32,063 bases of DNA from Methylomonas sp. (lineage in GTDB: Bacteria > Pseudomonadota > Gammaproteobacteria > Methylococcales > Methylomonadaceae), in assembly GCA_026988155.1 (NCBI GenBank), contig JALSLW010000099.1, positions 1-32,063 of the forward strand. The letters run 5' to 3'. Below are positions 1-8,412 of the stretch, one piece after another (positions within the stretch are counted from its first letter, which is position 1; every line of letters begins with the position of its first letter). A program made the translations under genes and the position numbers. The notes under the pieces are model-generated. The model had not been told where the DNA came from and ran no database searches. It saw only the letters and a list, made by a program, of their open reading frames with translations.

Positions 1-318
1 ATTAAGTTCGTTATTGTATGACCGCTGCGTCTATCTTCTTTCATAGACTACAGCATAACATAATGTGTATCAGCTAAAGCCTTGCACTAAAGTGCATAGT
101 TTTCACTAGCGGTCGGGGACAATAAATCAGTTGAACGCTTAGTTTAACTGTAACTTGTTAAACAAACTGGTTAATCCAGTTTTTCACTATTCACCAAACG
201 GGTAGGTGTATTTCTCTTCACAGTTTTGTGAAAAATCCGTGCCCAAATGATTTATTTAGGTTAAAGCCTTATCTTCTGAATATACAGAGCAGTCATGCTG
301 AACACTTCTGTACATGCA
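1..318. other. Non-coding left edge with clustered inverted repeats
   Basis: No credible coding region is seen between the window edge and the der stop codon. The stretch is rich in perfect inverted repeats: GACCGCT (20-26) with AGCGGTC (108-114), TCTAT (30-34) with ATAGA (43-47), TGCACT (83-88) with AGTGCA (91-96), GTTTAAC (142-148) with GTTAAAC (157-163), AAACTGG (164-170) with CCAGTTT (176-182), and TTCACA (217-222) with TGTGAA (227-232). This could be a structured RNA, a group of REP-like elements, or terminators of a gene outside the window. No tRNA, rRNA or tmRNA signature was recognised. Confidence 0.6.
164..184 (+). terminator. Possible terminator of a gene left of the window
   Basis: A perfect 7-bp stem, AAACTGG with CCAGTTT, encloses the loop TTAAT and runs into a short T run ending at 184. 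It would act on plus-strand transcription entering from the left edge. A second 7-bp stem (142-163) abuts it. The stem is AT-rich and the T run short, so the call is tentative. Confidence 0.3.
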
Positions 319-1707
319 TCATTTCTTTTTATAATGCTTAACTAACCGCTGGCGTTTTTTTAGCTGCCGATCAGTCAGTTTATTCTTTTTGTCTTTAAAA
401 GGATTTTCAGGCGATTTAAGAATTATTCTAACGGGCGTACCTTTAAGTTCCAGCTGATCTCTAAAGAAATTCATTAAATAACGTTTATAGGCATTGGGCA
501 ATGCATCTGTCTGCACACCGTGAATAACAACAGTTGGCGGATTTCTCCCGCCTTGATGCGCATATTTCAACTTAATCCGCCGTCCACTGACTAAAGGCGG
601 CTGATGAGAAGCCAAAGCTTCTTTTAAAATTCTAGTTAAAACTGGGGTAGACATATCCACCATAGCGGCATCATATAAATCATGCACTACATCAAACAGC
701 TTACCCACACCGCTGCCATGCAACGCTGATATGGGATGCTTTTCTGCAAAATCCAAAAAAGGCAGCTTAACTTCTAACTGTCTTTTTATAAGGTTTTTCT
801 GATCAATACTAATACCATCCCATTTATTTAAGCCTATAATTAAAGCTCGCCCCGCCTCTAGCACCATTCCTAAAAGGTGGGCATCCTGATCAGTAATGCC
901 TTCACTGGCATCAATTAAATAAATTACAACATTGGCTTTTTCAACAGCCTGCAATGCCTTAATAATACTAAACTTTTCCACCACTAATGAAACTTTGGCC
1001 CGCCTGCGCATACCTGCAGTGTCTATTAAGGTAAACTTTTTGCCGTTTCGCTCAAAGGGAATATAGATACTGTCTCGCGTAGTGCCTGCTTCATCAAAGA
1101 CCACAACGCGTTCTTCACCTAGCAATCTATTGACTAACGTTGACTTTCCTACATTAGGCCTACCGACAACCGCAATGCTAATGCCCTTATTTTCCTCTTC
1201 AATCTCTTCGTCATCGGGGGGGATTAATGCATCTATCTGATCCAATAATTCCTTAACGCCTCGTCCATGTGCAGCAGCAATCTGAACGGGTTCCCCTAAA
1301 GCTAAAGCATAAAAATCCACTGTTGCAACTTCAGCGTTAAGTCCATCAATTTTATTGGTAACTAAAACAACGGGTTTATTCAGCTTTCTCAATGAGTCTG
1401 CAATTGCTTCATCTGAACTGTTCATACCTTCTCTGGCATCCACCAAAAAAAATACAACATCAGCCTCTTCCAATGCAACTTTCACCTGTTTTTTGGCAAA
1501 ACTGTCTATACCTTCATTTTCATCAGAAATGCCACCGGTATCAACAACGAGACAATCTCTCTCGCCCCGTTTTACTCGGCCATATTTTCTGTCTCGGGTG
1601 AGCCCAGGATAGTCCGCAACCAAGGCATCTCGGGTGCGGGTCAAATAGTTGAAGAGTGTAGATTTTCCTACATTTGGGCGCCCGACTAGAGCTATAACAG
1701 GTAACAT
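319..1707 (-). CDS. der: Ribosome biogenesis GTPase Der (EngA)
   Basis: Der is a tandem-domain GTPase needed for maturation of the 50S ribosomal subunit. The 462-residue protein shows both G domains: P-loops GRPNVGKST at residues 9-17 and again at 182-190, NKID at 118-121, DTGG near 57 and DTAG at 229-232, and NKWD near 295. The last 100 or so residues fit the KH-like RNA-binding domain and end in a lysine-rich tail. Length is normal for the family. An AGG-type ribosome binding site lies just before the ATG. It is the last gene of a minus-strand series that starts at ndk, directly after bamB, which is the usual gammaproteobacterial order. Identification is secure. Confidence 0.98.
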   Translation of the reverse strand: MLPVIALVGRPNVGKSTLFNYLTRTRDALVADYPGLTRDRKYGRVKRGERDCLVVDTGGISDENEGIDSFAKKQVKVALEEADVVFFLVDAREGMNSSDEAIADSLRKLNKPVVLVTNKIDGLNAEVATVDFYALALGEPVQIAAAHGRGVKELLDQIDALIPPDDEEIEEENKGISIAVVGRPNVGKSTLVNRLLGEERVVVFDEAGTTRDSIYIPFERNGKKFTLIDTAGMRRRAKVSLVVEKFSIIKALQAVEKANVVIYLIDASEGITDQDAHLLGMVLEAGRALIIGLNKWDGISIDQKNLIKRQLEVKLPFLDFAEKHPISALHGSGVGKLFDVVHDLYDAAMVDMSTPVLTRILKEALASHQPPLVSGRRIKLKYAHQGGRNPPTVVIHGVQTDALPNAYKRYLMNFFRDQLELKGTPVRIILKSPENPFKDKKNKLTDRQLKKRQRLVKHYKKK

Positions 1708-1767
1708 TTAACCTAAGAACCTCTGTTTCATTAGGTTTCTATATAAAACCTGATCATAAAATTTTTT

Positions 1768-1799
1768 GTAAGGCAGCCACATGGGAGGACTGCCCCTAC
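1768..1799 (-). repeat. REP-like hairpin between bamB and der
   Basis: Read on the minus strand, an arm of the form GTAGGGGCAG pairs with CTGCCTTAC through one G.U wobble and one bulged G, and an inner CC/GG extends the stem. It begins three bases after the bamB stop codon and is followed by an A-run and then TTTT. It could be a weak terminator, an RNA-processing hairpin or a REP-type element. The GTAGGG...CCTTAC core resembles part of the secF terminator hairpin at 7374-7445. Confidence 0.5.
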
Positions 1800-1802
1800 C
1801 GA

Positions 1803-3005
1803 CTAAAATAATCGCGCCTTTAATGCCGAAAGCGTTCCATCTTTTGCATAAATATAAACGATATTATTAACCACAACAGGTTTTGCATTAATTTCCGAGC
1901 TAGCAATTTTGATACGCCCTAACTGTCTGCCATCACTCACTGCCAGCCAGTGAACATATCCTTCAAAATCACCAACAACCACATAATCGCCATAAGCAAC
2001 AGGGGTTGATAGCATTCTATTGGTTAGTTCATCCTGTTTCCAAAGCGAACCGCCATTGCCTTGATCTAGCTGCCAGACATGGCTTACGGTATCACTGACA
2101 TATAAATACCGCCAATCATAACTGAGCCCTGAATAGGAAGAAACATCTTTATTTCTCCATAACACATCGCCATTAAGATCCAAGATGGCTGTTGTTCCGC
2201 CTTGATAGCTAGAAATAAAAATTACACCATCAGTTTCAACCGGATCTACATCTAAATCCACCAACCGTTCTATTTCAGAACGTCCGCCAGGAATGGCAAC
2301 ACTAGTTTCCCATATATTTTTACCATCTATTAACCTTAAGGCCAATAATTTACCATTGGCATATCCGGCAATTACTTTATCTCCGACAATTATAGGCGTT
2401 CCAGTACCTCTGATGCTTAGCGCAGGTACACTTCGTTCAAAAGTCCAAAGCTCTGAACCATCCTTTTCATCTAAAGCAGTCAGCTTTCCATCTGTTGTTC
2501 TAATAATAACGCTATTCTCAGCAATAACAGGATTAGCCAAGACTTCACTGGAAACCGAACTAACCCATTGCTTTTCTCCTGTTTCTAAGCTAAAAGCAAC
2601 AACTTCTGCATTACTGGTTGCAAAAATAACAGCGCCATCCCCTGTTCCAGGTCCTGCTGAAAATTGGTAGTCTGTGTCATTTTCCCAAATTAAATCGCCT
2701 GTTGCAGCATCCCTTGCCTGAACCAAGCCCTCTCTGTCCGCAACAAAAATCTTTCCGTAACTGACCGCTACATCAAGATTAAGAAACTTATCATCTGCAC
2801 CAACGCCTACACTTTCTTTCCATAAAACATCCAGCTCGATCTCTGCTTTATAATCTAACAATTCCGCTGGCGGCTCGATGTTATCTTCTCCGCCCAAAAA
2901 GTAGCTTGTCACGCCAGTGACTAGCTCGCCTGTTGTTTCTATCGCAGAACAGCCAACAAGCATCAACAGAACCCAGCTTGTTAAATAAAATTTAATCTGT
3001 CTCAT
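1803..3005 (-). CDS. bamB: Outer membrane assembly lipoprotein BamB
   Basis: BamB is the beta-propeller lipoprotein of the BAM complex, which inserts beta-barrel proteins into the outer membrane from the periplasmic side. From the ATG at 3005 the protein has 400 residues. It begins with a short basic segment, a hydrophobic stretch and the lipobox LVGC, making Cys19 the lipidated residue. The body carries repeated PQQ-like blade motifs such as LxALDEKDGSELW and VQARDAATGDLIW. The start at 3005 is chosen over an in-frame ATG at 3047. It has a GAGG ribosome binding site and gives a clean lipoprotein signal, while the 14 upstream codons fall in a REP-like palindrome. It lies between yfgM and der as in E. 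coli. Confidence 0.95.
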   Translation of the reverse strand: MRQIKFYLTSWVLLMLVGCSAIETTGELVTGVTSYFLGGEDNIEPPAELLDYKAEIELDVLWKESVGVGADDKFLNLDVAVSYGKIFVADREGLVQARDAATGDLIWENDTDYQFSAGPGTGDGAVIFATSNAEVVAFSLETGEKQWVSSVSSEVLANPVIAENSVIIRTTDGKLTALDEKDGSELWTFERSVPALSIRGTGTPIIVGDKVIAGYANGKLLALRLIDGKNIWETSVAIPGGRSEIERLVDLDVDPVETDGVIFISSYQGGTTAILDLNGDVLWRNKDVSSYSGLSYDWRYLYVSDTVSHVWQLDQGNGGSLWKQDELTNRMLSTPVAYGDYVVVGDFEGYVHWLAVSDGRQLGRIKIASSEINAKPVVVNNIVYIYAKDGTLSALKARLF

Positions 3006-3013
3006 TTTTCCTC

Positions 3014-3061
3014 GTTCCCATGCTTTGCCTGGGAATACATACGGCAACCTATACCTAGGTT
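3014..3061. repeat. REP-like double palindrome upstream of bamB
   Basis: TTCCCA (3015-3020) and TGGGAA (3030-3035) form a perfect inverted repeat around a 9-base centre, within the wider form CGTTCCCA...TGGGAATAC. A second perfect repeat, AACCTA (3046-3051) with TAGGTT (3056-3061), follows at once. Palindromes of the CGTTCCCA...TGGGAAT type are, from memory, abundant short repeats in Methylococcales and related genomes. This one fills the yfgM-bamB gap and supplies the false N-terminal extension of the bamB reading frame. No other copy was found by eye in the window. Confidence 0.6.
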
Positions 3062-3076
3062 AGATACTGCTTATTT

Positions 3077-3721
3077 TTACTCGGCTATGATTTCTGCTGA
3101 AGTAATATCATCTAATTTAAATTGCAATAAAGGCGATTTTGCGCCCTCTCTTAATGCACTTTGATAGGCGGTTCGCGCTTCACCTAAACGGTCCAGAGCA
3201 ACATAAAGATCCCCTTTCAACTCATCATAGCTGGCAGAAAAACCTTTTGCACTTACCTGGTCAGACTCTGCAATCAGCTGCAGTCCCTTTTCATTTTCAC
3301 CTGTTGCATACAGTAATTTAATAAACCTTAATCTGGCAATATTTTTTAACTCGTTAGAACTGGCGCTATTCATCTGTTTTTCTAAGATAGATTTGGCCGC
3401 TTCCAAATCTTTTTCCTGAACTTTAGTTTTAGCCAATAGCAAAGCGGCATAGCTTTCGTAGGCAGAACCAGCATGTTCTGCCGAAATCTTGTCATAAATT
3501 TTCTGTACAGATTCATTATTTCCTTTGCTCATGCTCGCCTGCAACTGATCATACAGTGCAGAAGCCTGATATGCCTGTTCTTTGACATTGCCTTTCCAGA
3601 AATTCCAGCCAGTAATCAATATGATCCCTACAACAACACCGACAATGGTTGATGTACCATTTTCTTTCCACCATCTTTTTATGGCGGCAACCTGTTCTTC
3701 TTCTGTCTCGTAAACTTCCAC
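3077..3721 (-). CDS. yfgM: YfgM family ancillary SecYEG translocon subunit
   Basis: YfgM is a single-span inner-membrane protein with a periplasmic TPR-like domain that binds the SecYEG translocon and works with the chaperone PpiD. The 214-residue product has an acidic cytosolic N-terminus (METYEVE-like, typical of the family), one membrane segment at about residues 25-45, and a long helical C-terminal region with TPR character, including LYVALDRLGEARTAYQSAL near 170-190. It starts two bases after the hisS stop codon and precedes bamB, the usual hisS-yfgM-bamB-der order, so co-transcription is likely. The name rests on architecture and position together. Confidence 0.92.
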   Translation of the reverse strand: MEVYETEEEQVAAIKRWWKENGTSTIVGVVVGIILITGWNFWKGNVKEQAYQASALYDQLQASMSKGNNESVQKIYDKISAEHAGSAYESYAALLLAKTKVQEKDLEAAKSILEKQMNSASSNELKNIARLRFIKLLYATGENEKGLQLIAESDQVSAKGFSASYDELKGDLYVALDRLGEARTAYQSALREGAKSPLLQFKLDDITSAEIIAE

Positions 3722-3723
3722 GT

Positions 3724-5013
3724 TTATTTCCTATTTTGTGATTCTGTTAATAATTGAATAGCTTCATTCTGAGTCATGTTTTTTTGTTCCTTCCCTGATC
3801 TTAAAGGCTTTAAACTGACCTCTCCACGGCTTACCTCATCATCTCCCAGGATAAGAGCATATTCGGCCCCGCTTTTATCAGCTTTCTTAAACTGACTTTT
3901 AAAACTGCCATTGCCACAGTTGACCAGCAATTTAATGCCACAGATTTCATCTCTGATTTTTTCAGCCAGGCGCATGCCTTCCTTTTCTGCTTCCATACCC
4001 ACTCGAATCATATAGACATCAACAGCTTGCTCTATAGCCACATTTTCTAACTGCTCTATCAATAACAGCAGCCGCTCCATGCCCATGGCAAAACCAATGG
4101 CATGATTGGCTTTGCCGCCTAACTGTTCAACTAAGCCATCATAGCGACCACCCGCACAAATAGTTCCCTGTGAACCTAGGTCATCGGTTATCCATTCAAA
4201 AACTGTTTTTCCATAATAGTCCAGCCCTCGAACCAGCCGGCTATTTAATTTATATTCAATGCCCAAATCATCCAATGTTTGAGTTAACATTTCAAAATGG
4301 CTTAGACTGTCCGTCCCCATACACTCCATTAATTCAGGTGCATTTTGAATGAGCTGTTTCAGATCTCTATTTTTGCTATCTAAAATTCTTAATGGATTAG
4401 TTTCCAGACGACGACGGCTGTCTTCGTCCAGCAATTCAATATGCTGTTTAAAATACTCAACCAGTTTTTCTCTATAAACCAATCTTTCTTCTGTTGTTCC
4501 AAGCGTATTAAGCTCTAATCTTACCTTATGACGAATTCCCAGCCGTTTCCACATACGGTCAGTAAGAAAAATCAGTTCAGCATCAATATCAGGCCCAGCA
4601 AGACCATAGGTTTCCACACCAAATTGATAAAACTGGCGATAACGCCCTTTTTGCGGACGTTCATGCCTAAACATAGGACCATAATACCAAAGCCTATGTA
4701 TTTGATTATGCAACAGGCCATGTTCCAGACATGCCCTTAAACAGCCGGCTGTTCCTTCTGGTCTCAAGGTAAGCGAATCATCATTGCGGTCATCAAAGGT
4801 GTACATTTCCTTTTCGACAATGTCGGTCACTTCTCCGATAGAACGCTTAAATAATTCTGTTTTTTCAACAATTGGCAACCTGATTTCCAAATAGCCATAG
4901 TTTGCTAAGACACCTTTTATTGCTTTTTCAGCATATTGCCAACGTGAAGATTGCTCGGGCAATATATCGTGCATTCCACGTATTGCTTGAACTGACTGAT
5001 TACTCTTTGCCAT
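3724..5013 (-). CDS. hisS: Histidine-tRNA ligase
   Basis: HisS charges tRNA-His and is a class II aminoacyl-tRNA synthetase. In the 429-residue protein the class II motif 2 region ([14 protein letters not shown], residues 115-128), the ATP-site [10 protein letters not shown] (81-90), the histidine-specific RGLDYY motif near 264 and the motif 3 sequence [12 protein letters not shown] near 307 are all present. The C-terminal 95 or so residues form the anticodon-binding domain. Length is normal. The ribosome binding site is weak. In many gammaproteobacteria ispG comes directly before hisS; here the neighbour is pilF, after a 54-base gap holding a palindrome. Confidence 0.98.
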   Translation of the reverse strand: MAKSNQSVQAIRGMHDILPEQSSRWQYAEKAIKGVLANYGYLEIRLPIVEKTELFKRSIGEVTDIVEKEMYTFDDRNDDSLTLRPEGTAGCLRACLEHGLLHNQIHRLWYYGPMFRHERPQKGRYRQFYQFGVETYGLAGPDIDAELIFLTDRMWKRLGIRHKVRLELNTLGTTEERLVYREKLVEYFKQHIELLDEDSRRRLETNPLRILDSKNRDLKQLIQNAPELMECMGTDSLSHFEMLTQTLDDLGIEYKLNSRLVRGLDYYGKTVFEWITDDLGSQGTICAGGRYDGLVEQLGGKANHAIGFAMGMERLLLLIEQLENVAIEQAVDVYMIRVGMEAEKEGMRLAEKIRDEICGIKLLVNCGNGSFKSQFKKADKSGAEYALILGDDEVSRGEVSLKPLRSGKEQKNMTQNEAIQLLTESQNRK

Positions 5014-5040
5014 TTATTATGATTACTCTATTTATGCCTG

Positions 5041-5058
5041 GCGAGGCTAAAGCCTCAT
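5041..5058 (-). repeat. Short palindrome in the pilF-hisS gap
   Basis: GAGGCT (5043-5048) and AGCCTC (5051-5056) are perfect inverted repeats separated by two bases, giving in RNA a 5-bp stem with a UUUA loop. It begins about 12 bases after the pilF stop codon. No T run follows on the minus strand, so it looks like an intercistronic or REP-type hairpin, not a terminator. It occupies the place where rodZ and ispG lie in many relatives. Confidence 0.55.
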
Positions 5059-5067
5059 TTTCTAGAA

Positions 5068-5832
5068 TCACTTAACTTTAATTTTAAGCTGCTGAGCCTC
5101 TTTAGAGGTAGGAAATAAAGCATTTAGCTTTTCCATATAGCTTTCGGCTAGCTTTTTATTGCCTAATGCCCGTTCGGTCTGAACTGCATACCATAGGGTT
5201 GAGGCATTATGCGTCGCTACAGATAAGTAGCGTTCCAAAAACGCCCGGGCTGACATATATTTTTTAGAAAGGTAACTTATTTTCTGCATTTCAAACAATG
5301 CAGGTGAAAAATATTTATTTGCCTGCAAGGCCTTCCTAAAGTTGGCTTCTGCCAATCCCTTCTTTCCGTTTCTTAGTTCACAACGCCCAATATTTGTATA
5401 TGTAAACCATTTCCTATTATTTAGAGGCAATGCTAAAGCCTCATTTAACAGCTCCATGCCCTCTTCATAATTCCCTCTTTCACATAAAAAACGGCCATAG
5501 TTGTTTTTTGCAGCCGCATCATCTGCATCTAAAGCAACAGCTTTTTGGTATTGCTGTCTTGCATCTGAAAACATTTTCAACCGTTCATACAGTGCTCCTA
5601 AACTATTATGGATGGTAGCGCTATTTGGATCAATGCTTTCCGCAGTTTCTAAATTTTCCTTTGCTATTTTAAGCATATCCATTTCTAAATAGCGTACTCC
5701 CATCCGCAAATAGAGCTTTGCCTCTTCTTTGTTAGACAGAGAGCTTTTGGAACTATTTGAACTGACACATGCATTGACTAGAATACTGAGCAGTATGATA
5801 GCCAGACATTTAATAACCTTTTTATGCAACAT
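5068..5832 (-). CDS. pilF: Type IV pilus biogenesis/stability lipoprotein PilF (PilW)
   Basis: PilF/PilW is the outer-membrane pilotin lipoprotein that helps the PilQ secretin assemble. The 254-residue protein starts with a hydrophobic signal ending in the lipobox LVNAC, making Cys22 the likely lipidated residue. TPR repeats follow, including [20 protein letters not shown] near 67-86, [20 protein letters not shown] near 95-115 and further repeats to the C-terminus. Its start overlaps the rlmN stop by 11 bases, showing tight coupling. TPR lipoproteins are divergent, so the specific name relies on the rlmN-pilF position as well as the architecture. No other pilus gene is in the window. Confidence 0.88.
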   Translation of the reverse strand: MLHKKVIKCLAIILLSILVNACVSSNSSKSSLSNKEEAKLYLRMGVRYLEMDMLKIAKENLETAESIDPNSATIHNSLGALYERLKMFSDARQQYQKAVALDADDAAAKNNYGRFLCERGNYEEGMELLNEALALPLNNRKWFTYTNIGRCELRNGKKGLAEANFRKALQANKYFSPALFEMQKISYLSKKYMSARAFLERYLSVATHNASTLWYAVQTERALGNKKLAESYMEKLNALFPTSKEAQQLKIKVK

Positions 5833-6916
5833 TAGCTGTACTCATATTTTGCAATTTTAAATGCCGTCGACTTTTGTCTTTAACCTTGCCCACCAACTGT
5901 CCGCAGGCAGCATCTATATCATCTCCACGGGTTTTTCTAATAGTAGTCACTAAGCCGGATTTATGCAGAATATCTTTAAAACGAGAAATAGTATCTATTG
6001 AAGAGCAGCGATAGCCTGAATTTTGAAAGGGGTTAAACCGAATAAGGTTTATCTTTGCAGGAACATTCTTTAGCAGCTTTATCAAAGCCATGGCATCCTG
6101 AACTGAATCATTAACTCCCTCCAGCATCACATATTCAAAAGTAATGTGTTTTCTAGGTCCCTGTTTAGCATACTCGCGACAGGCTCCCATTAATTCCTTT
6201 AATGGGTATTTCTGATTAATGGGAACTAATTCATCCCGTAATTCATCATTAGCAGCATGCAATGAAACCGCCATACTAACATCACAAACTTCATTTAATC
6301 TATGCATGGCCGGAACAATGCCAGATGTGCTGACCGTTACTCGGCGTTTAGACAAACCATAGGTAAAATCATCCATCATCAAGTTCATAGCAGCTACAAC
6401 ATTGTTAAAATTAAGCAGAGGCTCACCCATGCCCATCATCACGACATTGGTAATTCTCTGTTTATCTCCCAGCCGTTTCTGAGCCACATAAAGCTGTCCA
6501 ATAATTTCAGCAACCGACAGATTTCTGTTAAACCCTTGCTTAGCCGTAGAACAAAAAGTACAGGCTAAGGCACAGCCAATTTGAGATGAGACACATAAAG
6601 TGCCACGCTTTTCTTCTGGGATGAAAACACTTTCAATTCGATTGCCCAGCCCCATTTCCACGACCCACTTTGTTGTTCCATCACTGGCAATCTGCTCAAT
6701 CAGTATTTCTGGTGCAACAATCGTACAATTCTCTTTTAAATAGGCACGCAATGACTTACTCAGGTTAGTCATTTGATCGAAATCAGTAACATCTTCCTGA
6801 TAGATCCATTTCAGCAATTGAGTTGCCCGAAATGTTTTTTCACCGATCCCAACAAAAAAGGTCGCCAGGCCTTTTCTGTCAAAATCTAGTAAATTTGTCT
6901 TAACGGATTCGGTCAC
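5822..6916 (-). CDS. rlmN: Dual-specificity 23S rRNA/tRNA adenine-C2 methyltransferase RlmN
   Basis: RlmN is a radical SAM enzyme that methylates C2 of A2503 in 23S rRNA and A37 in a subset of tRNAs. The 364-residue protein has the CxxxCxxC cluster motif at Cys115, Cys119 and Cys122 ([10 protein letters not shown]), then GMGEPLLN near 201-208 for SAM binding and [13 protein letters not shown] near 310-322. The C-terminal [15 protein letters not shown] segment carries the conserved cysteine of the methyl-transfer mechanism. The chosen ATG lies inside the end of ndk (17-base overlap). The next Met is too far into the protein, so this start is needed to keep the conserved NLLD segment. Length is typical. 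Confidence 0.97.
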   Translation of the reverse strand: MTESVKTNLLDFDRKGLATFFVGIGEKTFRATQLLKWIYQEDVTDFDQMTNLSKSLRAYLKENCTIVAPEILIEQIASDGTTKWVVEMGLGNRIESVFIPEEKRGTLCVSSQIGCALACTFCSTAKQGFNRNLSVAEIIGQLYVAQKRLGDKQRITNVVMMGMGEPLLNFNNVVAAMNLMMDDFTYGLSKRRVTVSTSGIVPAMHRLNEVCDVSMAVSLHAANDELRDELVPINQKYPLKELMGACREYAKQGPRKHITFEYVMLEGVNDSVQDAMALIKLLKNVPAKINLIRFNPFQNSGYRCSSIDTISRFKDILHKSGLVTTIRKTRGDDIDAACGQLVGKVKDKSRRHLKLQNMSTANVA

Positions 6917-7331
6917 AAAGCTCGTCGCTTGAAAAGAAATATGCTATTTCTCTGGCAGCTGATTCAACAGCATCAGAACCATGAACTGCATTCTCATCAA
7001 TGCTTTCAGCGAAATCGGCACGTATAGTACCAGCATCGGCTTCTTTTGGATTAGTCGCTCCCATTAGGTCTCGGTTTTTTAATACCGCGCCTTCACCTTC
7101 AAGCACTTGCACAACAACTGGACCTGAAGTCATAAACGCAACTAAGTCATTAAAGAAAGGACGCTCTGAATGCTCAGCATAAAAGCCTTCCGCCTTCTCT
7201 TTTGATAACTGCAGCATTTTTGATGCAACTATTCTTAAACCATTTTTTTCAAAACGAGTAACAATTTCACCAATTACATTTTTAGCAACTGCATCGGGTT
7301 TAATAATTGAAAAAGTACGTTCTATTGCCAT
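6900..7331 (-). CDS. ndk: Nucleoside diphosphate kinase
   Basis: Ndk transfers the gamma-phosphate between nucleoside tri- and diphosphates through a phosphohistidine and balances nucleotide pools in the cytoplasm. The 143-residue protein is full length. It shows the N-terminal [12 protein letters not shown] signature with Lys11 and the active-site motif NAVHGSDA with catalytic His117. A GGAG ribosome binding site lies about 11 bases before the ATG. It is the first gene of the minus-strand block and overlaps rlmN by 17 bases. Upstream is the terminator hairpin of the secF operon, so ndk probably has its own promoter. Confidence 0.98.
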   Translation of the reverse strand: MAIERTFSIIKPDAVAKNVIGEIVTRFEKNGLRIVASKMLQLSKEKAEGFYAEHSERPFFNDLVAFMTSGPVVVQVLEGEGAVLKNRDLMGATNPKEADAGTIRADFAESIDENAVHGSDAVESAAREIAYFFSSDELCDRIR

Positions 7332-7361
7332 TTGTTAAAACTCCAAAAGTTTTTGTTAATA

Positions 7362-7367
7362 ATTATA
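7362..7367 (-). promoter_or_regulatory. Candidate -10 element of the ndk promoter
   Basis: A perfect TATAAT on the minus strand lies about 30 bases upstream of the ndk start. No good -35 box is present at 16-18 bases; that position falls inside the secF terminator hairpin. It is the only plausible promoter element between the terminator and ndk, so the call rests on position and one hexamer. Confidence 0.3.
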
Positions 7368-7445
7368 AAAGCTGAGGAAAGGAGTAAGGCTAAAGATTAA
7401 GAGCATGCTTTTGCTCTTTTTGTTTTCGGCCCTACACCTTTCCTC
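7364..7445 (-). terminator. Long hairpin terminator of the tgt-yajC-secD-secF operon
   Basis: On the minus strand, 20 bases after the secF stop, GAGGAAAGG (arm at 7437-7445) pairs perfectly with CCTTTCCTC (7374-7382). After a U.U mismatch the next seven pairs, GUAGGGC with GCCUUAC, continue the stem with one G.U wobble. A 7-bp apical hairpin (7399-7405 with 7412-7418) tops it. The stem is followed by AGCTTTTATAATT. The wobble pair works only in minus-strand RNA, which supports this direction. On the plus strand the apical hairpin alone, with its T-rich tail, could also act as a terminator. Confidence 0.7.
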
Positions 7446-7464
7446 TTTAATTTTGCATTTGCTA

Positions 7465-8391
7465 TTAAGGCATCCCATCAAATTCTTCGCCTTCTTTAAC
7501 CGGCAGCATCAAATCTTCCTTAGAAATGCCTAAAGTCAGTACGATAGGACTTGCAACATAGATAGACGAATAAGTACCGATCCCCACACCGATCAACAGC
7601 GCAATGGCAAAGTTATGGATAATCTCTCCGCCTAACAAAGCTAAAGCAACCAACACGATAGCTGTGGTAATCGACGTCATCAAGGTTCTGCTTAATGTTT
7701 GATTAAGCGAAATATTCATTATATTTTCTGGTGAATCAGCCCTGAGAGTTCTAAAGTTTTCTCTTATCCGGTCATAAACCACAATTGTGTCATTTAAAGA
7801 GTACCCAATAACCGCCAAAACAGCAGCCAAAACGGTTAAATCGAATTCCATCTGAAAAAGTGAGAAAAAACCCAGGGTAATAATCACATCATGAAACAGG
7901 GCAGCAACTGAACCTAAAGAAAATTTATATTCAAAACGCCAAGCCACATAAATTAGAATGCCAAACATAGAGTAAAGCAATGCTAAACCGCCATCTTCGG
8001 CCAACTCATCACCTACTTGAGGGCCAACAAACTCTACACGACGCTTATCAACTGGTTCTGCCGATGTCTTATTAGCAGCATCGATTACTTTATTGCTTAA
8101 CATCGCATTACTTACCCCATCTTGGGGTTTTATCCGAATCAGTACGTCTTTAGTTGTCCCAAAATGCTGTACAGTAGCATCTTCAAAACCTGCTTCAGCC
8201 AACGAATTACGCAGCACGGTTAAATCTGCCGACTCTTTGTAGCCCACCTCAACCAAAGTACCCCCAGTAAAATCAATCCCAAGCTTCAATCCATTTACAA
8301 TTAATGATCCTATCGAAATGACAATTAATAGGCTCGAAAATATCAGCGCCAGTTTACGCTTTCCTAAAAAATCTATATCTTGTTTAAACAT
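7465..8391 (-). CDS. secF: Protein translocase subunit SecF
   Basis: SecF with SecD forms the RND-like SecDF complex, which uses the proton gradient to pull proteins through SecYEG on the periplasmic side. The 308-residue protein has a first membrane segment at about 15-33, the family signature GIDFTGGTLVEV at 38-49, a periplasmic P1 domain to about 135, then five C-terminal membrane segments. The block GYSLNDTIVVYDRIRENFR near 196-214 is the conserved TM4 signature of SecF. A GGAAG ribosome binding site precedes the ATG. secF follows secD by 21 bases and ends the operon at a strong hairpin. Confidence 0.97.
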   Translation of the reverse strand: MFKQDIDFLGKRKLALIFSSLLIVISIGSLIVNGLKLGIDFTGGTLVEVGYKESADLTVLRNSLAEAGFEDATVQHFGTTKDVLIRIKPQDGVSNAMLSNKVIDAANKTSAEPVDKRRVEFVGPQVGDELAEDGGLALLYSMFGILIYVAWRFEYKFSLGSVAALFHDVIITLGFFSLFQMEFDLTVLAAVLAVIGYSLNDTIVVYDRIRENFRTLRADSPENIMNISLNQTLSRTLMTSITTAIVLVALALLGGEIIHNFAIALLIGVGIGTYSSIYVASPIVLTLGISKEDLMLPVKEGEEFDGMP

Positions 8392-8412
8392 CTTTTTTCT
8401 TCCAGTTAAATG

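Noticed and set aside
20-114. A tRNA-like gene: a 7-bp closing stem spanning 95 bases
   Set aside because: The T-arm consensus, the anticodon arm geometry and a CCA end are all missing on both strands.
142-163. An integron attC-like site, since the arms GTTTAAC and GTTAAAC fit the RYYYAAC/GTTRRRY core
   Set aside because: The arms are only eight bases apart, far too short for attC, and no integrase or cassette genes are present.
3006-3047. A longer bamB start at 3047
   Set aside because: The extra 14 codons translate a palindromic repeat, lack a good ribosome binding site and would bury the lipoprotein signal.
7399-7426. A plus-strand terminator from the apical hairpin between secF and ndk
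   Set aside because: No plus-strand gene precedes it; the whole longer hairpin pairs better, with its wobble pairs, as minus-strand RNA.
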